Part shown: positions 1 to 5,541 of the stretch, one piece after another
Layout: each line of letters opens with the position of its first letter
How positions within the stretch are numbered: position 1 is the first letter of the stretch
Origin: an uncultured Bacteroidota bacterium
GTDB lineage: Bacteria > Bacteroidota > Bacteroidia > UBA7662
Direction of reading: 5' to 3'
DNA length: 10,199 nucleotides
Assembly (NCBI GenBank): GCA_903856555.1
Contig: CAIOCC010000177.1
Coordinates: forward strand, 1-10,199
Translations under genes and position numbers: made by a program
Notes under the pieces: generated by a model
Databases searched by the model: none
What the model saw: only the letters and a program-made list of their open reading frames with translations
What the model was told of the DNA's origin: nothing

Positions 1-1
1 G

Positions 2-679
2 CCCGTGCTCAACCCGGAGGTTAAGTTCCAACTTCAACTGCCCACCATCAACATGGCGGATCCCAACGATGTCCTGGCTCAACAATTAACCCGCATCAAC
101 AACAACGAACAGGAATTGAACAACCAGGTTTTGGGACTGATGGTATCCGGACAGTTTATTCCCACCGAAAACATCAACGCGGCTAATTTGGGCCTTAGCA
201 CCGGCGCCACGGCCTTTAATTCGGTCACGGAATTGCTAACCAACCGACTCAGCAACTTGCTTTCCAATTCCTTGGGAGGAGTCAACCTGGGCATCAATTA
301 CCGTGGGGATTTGGGGACCGGACTTTTGGGAAGCGGCAGCGGTTCCAACAGCCTGACTGACAGCAATCGCCGGGACCTGAATGTGGCCCTTAACACCAGT
401 CTTTTTAACAATCGCCTGGTGATCGACGGCAACCTTGCCATGGGCAACAGCCTGCAGATCAACGCCCAAAACATGGCCGGCGAAATTCAAATGGAATACC
501 TCATCAATCCCAACGGCTCGGTACGGGCCAGGGCATTTAACCGGGTGGATGATCGAATCCTTTTCAACCAAACGTTGAACTACAGGCAGGGAATTGGCCT
601 GAGCTACAACCGCAACTTTGACCGTTGGGGTGAGTTGTTCCGAAGGCGTCGTTCCAAACCCGTTCCAATCCCCAAGTGA
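2..679 (+). CDS. tamB: TamB-family translocation/assembly module, C-terminal part (5' end outside window)
   Basis: This is the last 225 residues or so of a much larger protein; the frame is open to the left edge, so the start lies outside. The sequence is rich in Asn, Leu and Gly with alternating polar and hydrophobic residues, as expected for the beta-strand-rich TamB C-terminal domain (DUF490). The final part (LVIDGNLAMG, then EIQMEYLINPNGSVRARAFNR, then YRQGIGLSYNRNFD and a basic RRRR tail) matches how Bacteroidota TamB proteins end. In the known family, TamB is a long periplasm-spanning protein anchored in the inner membrane. It works with TamA or another BamA-like barrel in outer-membrane protein assembly and phospholipid transport. 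It is convergent with rpsA, with 55 bases between the stop codons. The family call is from sequence pattern; the specific partner is not visible. Confidence 0.85.
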   Translation, partial: PVLNPEVKFQLQLPTINMADPNDVLAQQLTRINNNEQELNNQVLGLMVSGQFIPTENINAANLGLSTGATAFNSVTELLTNRLSNLLSNSLGGVNLGINYRGDLGTGLLGSGSGSNSLTDSNRRDLNVALNTSLFNNRLVIDGNLAMGNSLQINAQNMAGEIQMEYLINPNGSVRARAFNRVDDRILFNQTLNYRQGIGLSYNRNFDRWGELFRRRRSKPVPIPK

Positions 680-685
680 ATCCAT

Positions 686-715
686 AAAAAAAGGCCCGGT
701 TTTCACCGGGCCTTT
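686..715 (-). terminator. Rho-independent terminator of rpsA, probably bidirectional
   Basis: A perfect 11-base-pair stem (AAAGGCCCGGT at 690-700 pairs with ACCGGGCCTTT at 705-715) closes a TTTC loop. Read on the minus strand it is followed by seven T residues (complement of 686-692), the classical form, 20 bases after the rpsA stop. On the plus strand only TTT follows, so termination of tamB transcripts is possible but weaker. Confidence 0.92.
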
Positions 716-734
716 GCAATCAATGCTTTTGGGA

Positions 735-2609
735 TTACTCCGTGGGGGCGTTGCCCTGCTCGGGTGCATCCTGCTCGCTTTCCAGCTTACGCATGGCTTC
801 GCGGGCCGCTTTCTTCTCGCCTTCCAGAATCTGATCGCGCAGATCGGACAGAGCGCTCAACTCGCCCATGATACCGGAATCGGAAGAATCCTGCTGGGAT
901 TTGGCTTGATAACGAGCGACTTCCTTCTCCTCACCTGCTTTTTCCTTGTCTTTGGTTTCCTGCCAAGTGCGGGCATGCGATGCAACAATGCGACGGTTCT
1001 CCTTGTTGAATTCGATGATTTTGAAGTCGGCTTTGTCTTCTACTTTGAGCGACTTGTTGTCGGCCTGTAGCATTTGTTTTTTGGGAACAAAGGCTTCGAC
1101 TCCGTAGGCAAATTGAACCATGCCCCCTTTATCGTCCACGCTGACAATGGTGCCCTGGTGAACCGAATTTTCAAAGAAGATGGTCGCAAAGGTATCCCAT
1201 GGGTTTTCTTCCAATTGCTTGTGACCCAGGCTGAGTCGACGAGCTTCGGTATCGATTTCCAGGACAATGACGTCCAACATCTGGTCCTTCTTGACGAACT
1301 CCGAAGGGTGGTTGATTTTTTTGGTCCAAGAAAGATCGCTAACGTGCACGAGGCCGTCCACACCCTCTCCTAGTTCTACAAAAAGACCGAAATTGGTCAA
1401 GTTGCGAACCCGGCCGCTGAGACGCGTTCCAACAGGGAACTTTTCGCGGATGGTAATCCAAGGATCTTGGGTCAATTGCTTCATACCCAAGGACATTTTG
1501 CGGTCCTCTTTGTCAATGGAGAGAATAACAGCCTTAACCGTATCCCCTTGTTTGATGAAATCCTGGGGATTGCGCAAGTGCTGAGACCAGCTCATTTCTG
1601 AAACGTGTACCAGGCCTTCGACACCAGGAGCGATTTCCAAGAACGCACCGTAATCAGCCACGGTGACAACCCTGCCCTCCACAATGGAACCGGCTTCCAA
1701 GCCAGCGGTCGATGCCTCCCATGGATGAGGAGTCAATTGCTTCATGCCCAAGCTAATACGCTTGCGCTCATCGTCAAAGTCGATGACCACGACCTGGACT
1801 TTGTCGTCCAATTTAACCAACTCAGAGGGGTGGCTAATGCGGCCCCAGCTCATATCGGTAATGTGCAATAAACCATCGACACCACCCAAATCAACGAAGA
1901 CGCCGAAGTCGGTCATGTTCTTGATGGTTCCTTCGAGGACCTGGCCTTTCTCCATCCGGCTCATAATCTCTACCTTCTGGGCCTCGATATCGCTTTCAAT
2001 CAAAATTTTGTGGGAAACAACGGCATTGCGCAAGACCGGATTGATCTTGACCACCTTGAATTCCATGGTTTTGCCAACATATTGGTCGTAGTCACGGACT
2101 GGCTTGACATCAATCTGAGAGCCTGGCAAAAAGGTTTCGATGCCGTCAATTTCGACAACAAGTCCACCTTTGGTGCGGGATTTCACCTTGCCCTGAATCA
2201 CCAAATCCTCTTCGTGGGATTTGACAATGCGATCCCACGCATTCATAATGCGGGCTGCTTTGCGGGATAACAACAAATGGCCGTTGCTATCCTCCCGGTT
2301 GATAATCAGAACTTCAACCTCATCCCCTAAAGTCAGATTGGGCAAATCGCGGAATTCGGAACGGGGTACCATTCCATCGGATTTGAAACCAATATTGAGA
2401 ATGACATCCCTTTCGGAGATCCCGGCTACCACCGCTTTGACCACCTCGTTGCTCTGAACGGTGGTGAGGCTGACATTGTACAATGACTCCATCCGCTGGC
2501 GTTCTTCGGATGAATAGGTGCCGAATTTGCCGGAACCGGCGGACCAATCGAAATCGGTCGGTGGGGCGACGTGGGTCGTTTTGGGGGTAGTTGCTTGGTT
2601 TTCAGTCAT
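735..2609 (-). CDS. rpsA: 30S ribosomal protein S1
   Basis: The protein has 624 residues with six S1 (OB-fold) RNA-binding domains at about 50-115, 133-202, 220-288, 305-375, 392-462 and 480-545. Domains 3 to 5 are the most typical, each with a TDFGVFVDLG-like strand, a DGLLHITDMSW-like stretch and a closing SLGMKQL or SLGHKQL. E. coli S1 has 557 residues and also six domains; the extra length is an N-terminal extension of about 50 residues and a charged C-terminal tail after about residue 546, rich in Glu, Lys and Gln. In the known family, S1 binds single-stranded mRNA on the 30S subunit and helps unfold and place it for initiation. The ATG at 2609 is preceded by AGGAAGG with an 11-base spacer. 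Transcription is divergent from clpB and ends at the hairpin at 686-715. Confidence 0.97.
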   Translation of the reverse strand: MTENQATTPKTTHVAPPTDFDWSAGSGKFGTYSSEERQRMESLYNVSLTTVQSNEVVKAVVAGISERDVILNIGFKSDGMVPRSEFRDLPNLTLGDEVEVLIINREDSNGHLLLSRKAARIMNAWDRIVKSHEEDLVIQGKVKSRTKGGLVVEIDGIETFLPGSQIDVKPVRDYDQYVGKTMEFKVVKINPVLRNAVVSHKILIESDIEAQKVEIMSRMEKGQVLEGTIKNMTDFGVFVDLGGVDGLLHITDMSWGRISHPSELVKLDDKVQVVVIDFDDERKRISLGMKQLTPHPWEASTAGLEAGSIVEGRVVTVADYGAFLEIAPGVEGLVHVSEMSWSQHLRNPQDFIKQGDTVKAVILSIDKEDRKMSLGMKQLTQDPWITIREKFPVGTRLSGRVRNLTNFGLFVELGEGVDGLVHVSDLSWTKKINHPSEFVKKDQMLDVIVLEIDTEARRLSLGHKQLEENPWDTFATIFFENSVHQGTIVSVDDKGGMVQFAYGVEAFVPKKQMLQADNKSLKVEDKADFKIIEFNKENRRIVASHARTWQETKDKEKAGEEKEVARYQAKSQQDSSDSGIMGELSALSDLRDQILEGEKKAAREAMRKLESEQDAPEQGNAPTE

Positions 2610-2620
2610 TTAATTGGTTT

Positions 2621-2627
2621 CCTTCCT
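2621..2627 (-). promoter_or_regulatory. Shine-Dalgarno-like AGGAAGG before rpsA
   Basis: Minus-strand AGGAAGG lies 11 bases before the rpsA ATG, after a run of seven A. It supports the start at 2609. It is notable because lon, dtd and mazG have no such sequence, in line with the general lack of Shine-Dalgarno use in Bacteroidota. Confidence 0.55.
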
Positions 2628-2647
2628 GCTTTTTTTCAAAGCGAGCG

Positions 2648-2655
2648 CAAATCTA
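2648..2655 (-). promoter_or_regulatory. Probable Bacteroidota-type -7 promoter box for rpsA
   Basis: The minus strand reads TAGATTTG, an exact match to the Bacteroidota housekeeping -7 consensus TAnnTTTG. It would start transcription near 2641 and give a leader of about 32 bases. No good -33 TTG is seen at the usual 17-23 base spacing; the stretch there reads roughly TGGTTAAA. The call rests on the -7 box and its position. Confidence 0.45.
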
Positions 2656-2713
2656 ACCCTTTTGGGGCAAGTTTAACCACCTCTCACCCAATTTATTGGA
2701 AGTTGGTCCACTG

Positions 2714-2729
2714 TGGAACACCGGTTGCG
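2714..2729 (+). promoter_or_regulatory. Sigma-54-like -24/-12 sequence upstream of clpB (candidate P1)
   Basis: TGGAAC, five bases, then TTGC (2725-2728) matches the sigma-54 consensus TGGCAC-N5-TTGC with one mismatch. The invariant GG (2715-2716) and GC (2727-2728) are exactly ten bases apart. The start would be near 2740, leaving a leader of about 114 bases that contains the palindrome at 2764-2774. The site overlaps a small inverted repeat, ACACCG-GTTG-CGGTGT (2718-2733), which could itself be an operator. No convincing TAnnTTTG promoter for clpB was found in this region. Confidence 0.4.
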
Positions 2730-2763
2730 GTGTCAAAATGTCTTGGTATCTGCCTGTTTTTGA

Positions 2764-2774
2764 GACAATTTGTC
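2764..2774. promoter_or_regulatory. 11-base palindrome GACAATTTGTC in the clpB leader, possible operator
   Basis: A perfect inverted repeat, GACAA-T-TTGTC, extends to 13 bases with the flanking A and T. The same pattern with one changed pair, GACAG-T-CTGTC, occurs upstream of lon at 5466-5476. The single-base centre is too tight for an RNA hairpin, so a protein-binding DNA site is more likely. No known regulator could be assigned. Confidence 0.45.
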
Positions 2775-2808
2775 TTGCAACGGGTGGATTGAGGAGCGCG
2801 CCGGGGTT

Positions 2809-2824
2809 TGGCGGAGTTCTTGAT
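2809..2824 (+). promoter_or_regulatory. Weaker sigma-54-like sequence close to clpB (candidate P2)
   Basis: TGGCGG, five bases, then TTGA has the GG at the right distance from the -12 region, but the -12 element reads GA instead of the nearly invariant GC. It would start transcription near 2835, just before the clpB ribosome-binding site. Its arrangement (palindrome upstream, promoter downstream, short leader) mirrors the lon region better than candidate P1 does. It is an alternative, not an addition, to P1. Confidence 0.2.
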
Positions 2825-2836
2825 TCGATACCCCAC

Positions 2837-2842
2837 AAAGGA
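2837..2842 (+). promoter_or_regulatory. Ribosome-binding-site-like AAAGGA before clpB
   Basis: AAAGGA lies 11 bases before the ATG at 2854 and supports that start. A second in-frame ATG at 2869 is 26 bases from it and is less well placed. The same hexamer precedes the internal clpB start at 3295. Confidence 0.5.
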
Positions 2843-2853
2843 ACCCGCTCATT

Positions 2854-5436
2854 ATGAACAACCCCGCCATGACCGACCACGTACAGCAATGCCTGCAGGT
2901 GGCCTTGCAAACCGTGGACCAAGAAAAACACGGTTATGTGCAGACCCCCCACCTGCTGGAGGCCTTGTTTGAGGTGGACCACCCTTGGCTGCTTAGCCTG
3001 GGTCGGGAATTGAAAATCGATACCGATCGGATACGACAACTCAATCGGGACCTCCTCCAAAATTTAACGAGGGGTCAGGAGGCCCAAAACGCCCTGGACG
3101 CCGGGGCCAATCAAGCCTTGGTACGCGCTCAATCCCACCGAGAATCCATGGGGGATCGCTTTATCGGCACGGAACACCTCTTGATGGGCCTGGCCGAAAG
3201 CGGCGATGCCTGCGGTGAAATGCTGCGCAAACAAGGCCTGCAGACGGCCACCCTCCGACAAACCTTTCTAAAACTCCGAAAAGGACAAAACATTATGGAA
3301 TCCAACCAAGAAACCCCCAACCAAGCCCTGGGCAAATTTGCCCGCAACCTCAACGCCCTGGCCGCCGAAGGCAAATTAGACCCCGTCATCGGCCGGGACG
3401 ATGAAATTCGACGAGTTATTCAAATTTTGACCCGCCGAACCAAGAACAACCCCTTGCTGATTGGCGAACCCGGGGTCGGAAAAACCGCCATTGCGGAAGG
3501 CATTGCACAACGCATTGTTCGGGCCGATGTCCCCGAAAGCCTCAAAGACAAAGAAGTCTATGCCCTGGACATGGCCGCCTTGGTGGCCGGTGCCAAATAC
3601 AAAGGTGAATTCGAGGAGCGACTCAAAAACGTGGTACGCGAAGTCACCAGCAGCGAGGGCCGGGTGGTCTTGTTCATTGACGAAATCCATACCCTGGTCG
3701 GTGCCGGCGGAGGGGAGGGGGCCATGGACGCTGCCAATATTTTGAAACCCGCCTTGGCGCGCGGTGAACTAAGGGCCATTGGGGCGACCACCTTGGACGA
3801 ATACCGCAAGTATTTCGAAAAGGACAAAGCGCTGGAACGCCGTTTTCAGCAGGTTTTGGTGGAAGAACCGGACCGTGAAGACGCCATCAGCATCCTACGC
3901 GGTCTCAAAGAGCGTTACGAAAACCACCACCGCATCCAGATTCGGGACGAAGCCATTGTGGCCGCGGTTGAGTTATCGCAGCGTTACCTCCCCCATCGTT
4001 TTTTGCCGGACAAGGCCATCGACCTGGTCGACGAAGCCGCATCCCGCTTGCGCATTCAGATCGATTCCATGCCCGAAGCCTTGGACGAGTTGAACCGCAA
4101 ACTCATGCAGTTGGAAATCGAAAAACAAGCCATGCTGCGGGAAAACAACCAGGACAAGGTCCAAACCCTGGATATGGATCTCGAAAAAATCAAAGAGGAA
4201 GCCAGGATCCTGAGCGAACGCTGGCAATCCGAAAAAAAATGGGTGGAGCAAATCCAGCAATGCAAACAGCATTTGGAACAGCTCAAAGTCCAGGCCGAAC
4301 AAGCCGAAAGAGCCGCGGACTATGGGCAGGTGGCCGAAATACGCTATGGCAAAATGAAAACCGTTGAAACGGAATTGCAAAGCCTCTTGGAACAACAGAA
4401 AAACGCCGAGAGCGCCGGCAAATTACTCAGGGAAGTCGTTGAATACGAGGATATTGCCGAGGTAGTTGCCCGTTGGACCGGCATCCCTGTTCAGCGCATG
4501 CTGGAAAGCGAAAAAACCAAACTCCTGCACCTCGAAGATGAACTGCACCGTCGGGTCATCGGTCAGGATGCCGCGGTGCAAGCCGTGGCCGAAGCCGTGC
4601 GACGCAACCGCACCGGTTTGCAAGACGAAAACCGTCCGGTCGGCACCTTTTTGTTCATGGGCCCCACCGGGGTCGGCAAAACCGAACTGACCAAGGCCCT
4701 GGCCCTGCTTCTGTTCAACGACGAGCAGGCCATGATCCGCATTGACATGAGTGAATACCAAGAGAAACACAGCGTATCCCGCCTGATCGGCGCCCCTCCG
4801 GGCTATGTGGGTTACGATGAAGGAGGTCAGCTGACCGAAGCGGTCCGCCGCCGGCCCTACGCCTTGGTTTTGCTGGATGAGATCGAAAAGGCCCATACCG
4901 ATGTTTACAACCTCCTCCTCCAAATCATGGACGAAGGCCGTTTGACCGATAACCAAGGGCGAACCATCAATTTCAAAAACACCCTCCTGATTATGACCTC
5001 CAACTTGGGGGCCGGATTGGAAGACGAGGACGGAAACCGCCCCGAACTGGACGAGCTTTTGCGTTCCCGCTTTCGACCCGAATTCATCAATCGTATCGAC
5101 GAGGTGGTGGAATTCCACCCGTTGAGCCACGATAACATCCGCTCCATCGCGACCCTGCAACTCAAAGAGCTCCAGGAACGCCTCGAAAAGCGACAGGTCC
5201 AATTGACCTACACCGATGCGGTGGTGGATTACTTGGCCCGTAACGGCTACGACCCCCGCTACGGAGCCCGTCCCCTTCGCCGACTGATCCAAAAGGAGGT
5301 CCTCAACCGTCTATCGACGGCCTTGCTGAGCGGGGAAATCCATGCCCCGGATGCCATTCTCCTGGACTGGTTCGAGGAAAGCGGCCTGGTGGTCGTACCC
5401 AGCTCCTCGGTCAGCCTCGAAGGACTGGTCTCCTAA
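2854..5436 (+). CDS. clpB: ATP-dependent disaggregase ClpB (Hsp100)
   Basis: A full-length, intact Hsp100 of 860 residues. The N-terminal Clp repeat domain spans about 1-145. The first AAA+ domain has Walker A GEPGVGKT (204-211), pore-loop Tyr in KYKGEF (Y249), Walker B VVLFIDEI (271-278) and arginine fingers ERR (328-330). A charged coiled-coil middle domain covers about 400-525; it identifies ClpB rather than ClpA or ClpX and is where DnaK docks in the family. The second AAA+ domain has Walker A GPTGVGKT (603-610), pore-loop GYVGYDEGG (650-658), Walker B LVLLDEIE (671-678), sensor 1 MTSN (714-717), arginine finger in INRIDE (R747) and sensor 2 GARPLRR (804-810). Known role: a cytosolic hexamer that threads aggregated proteins through its pore, with DnaK/DnaJ. 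The ClpP-docking IGF/L loop of ClpA/X is not evident. No terminator was found between it and lon. Confidence 0.98.
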   Translation: MNNPAMTDHVQQCLQVALQTVDQEKHGYVQTPHLLEALFEVDHPWLLSLGRELKIDTDRIRQLNRDLLQNLTRGQEAQNALDAGANQALVRAQSHRESMGDRFIGTEHLLMGLAESGDACGEMLRKQGLQTATLRQTFLKLRKGQNIMESNQETPNQALGKFARNLNALAAEGKLDPVIGRDDEIRRVIQILTRRTKNNPLLIGEPGVGKTAIAEGIAQRIVRADVPESLKDKEVYALDMAALVAGAKYKGEFEERLKNVVREVTSSEGRVVLFIDEIHTLVGAGGGEGAMDAANILKPALARGELRAIGATTLDEYRKYFEKDKALERRFQQVLVEEPDREDAISILRGLKERYENHHRIQIRDEAIVAAVELSQRYLPHRFLPDKAIDLVDEAASRLRIQIDSMPEALDELNRKLMQLEIEKQAMLRENNQDKVQTLDMDLEKIKEEARILSERWQSEKKWVEQIQQCKQHLEQLKVQAEQAERAADYGQVAEIRYGKMKTVETELQSLLEQQKNAESAGKLLREVVEYEDIAEVVARWTGIPVQRMLESEKTKLLHLEDELHRRVIGQDAAVQAVAEAVRRNRTGLQDENRPVGTFLFMGPTGVGKTELTKALALLLFNDEQAMIRIDMSEYQEKHSVSRLIGAPPGYVGYDEGGQLTEAVRRRPYALVLLDEIEKAHTDVYNLLLQIMDEGRLTDNQGRTINFKNTLLIMTSNLGAGLEDEDGNRPELDELLRSRFRPEFINRIDEVVEFHPLSHDNIRSIATLQLKELQERLEKRQVQLTYTDAVVDYLARNGYDPRYGARPLRRLIQKEVLNRLSTALLSGEIHAPDAILLDWFEESGLVVVPSSSVSLEGLVS
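3279..3297 (+). promoter_or_regulatory. Probable internal translation start of clpB (N-domain-less isoform)
   Basis: AAAAGGA (3279-3285) lies nine bases before an in-frame ATG at 3295, which encodes Met148. This is just after the N-terminal domain, at the start of the linker to the first AAA+ domain. E. coli ClpB has a functional internal start at the equivalent place (codon 149), which produces a shorter isoform. The spacing and purine run here are at least as good as those of the main start. Confidence 0.5.
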
Positions 5437-5465
5437 TTTGGCAAAGACACGGTGACCGATGCGAG

Positions 5466-5476
5466 GACAGTCTGTC
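5466..5476. promoter_or_regulatory. 11-base palindrome GACAGTCTGTC upstream of lon, possible operator
   Basis: A perfect inverted repeat, GACAG-T-CTGTC, ends 13 bases before the -24 element of the lon promoter. It has the same form (GACARTYTGTC) as the palindrome in the clpB leader at 2764-2774. Either an activator or a repressor site is possible; bacterial enhancer sites for sigma-54 are usually further upstream. Confidence 0.45.
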
Positions 5477-5489
5477 AGTTCCTAGTACC

Positions 5490-5505
5490 TGGCACAATCC
5501 TTGCT
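5490..5505 (+). promoter_or_regulatory. Sigma-54 (RpoN) -24/-12 promoter of lon
   Basis: TGGCAC (5490-5495), five bases (AATCC), then TTGCT (5501-5505) matches the sigma-54 consensus TGGCAC-N5-TTGCW at every defined base. GG (5491-5492) and GC (5503-5504) are exactly ten bases apart. The start would be near 5516, giving a leader of about 26 bases before the ATG at 5542. It lies in the only intergenic gap upstream of lon, on the correct strand. An imperfect -7-like TTATTTTG (5505-5512) overlaps the start region, so a housekeeping promoter cannot be excluded, but no -33 accompanies it. Confidence 0.75.
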
Positions 5506-5541
5506 TATTTTGTACGAACCTAAGCCCCTCCCCAACCGACC

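Noticed and set aside
2661..2690. Sigma-54 element on the minus strand for rpsA
   Set aside because: TTGC occurs on the minus strand, but no GG lies ten bases before the GC; the TAGATTTG box is the better promoter candidate.
2819..2836. CTTGATT followed by CCCCAC before clpB, resembling an E. coli sigma-32 heat-shock promoter
   Set aside because: The spacer is only five bases against the 11-16 required, and Bacteroidota are not known to have sigma-32.
4423..5292. Long antisense open frame (289 codons) inside clpB
   Set aside because: It lies opposite highly conserved AAA+ codons, has low-complexity composition and resembles no family; it is a shadow of clpB codon use.
5446..5458. GACACGGTGACC shared between the clpB-lon gap and a site in lon near 6518, with a CGGT-G-ACCG palindrome
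   Set aside because: The second copy is inside a conserved coding stretch (WDTVTK) and the palindrome is only 9 bases; coincidence is the simpler reading.
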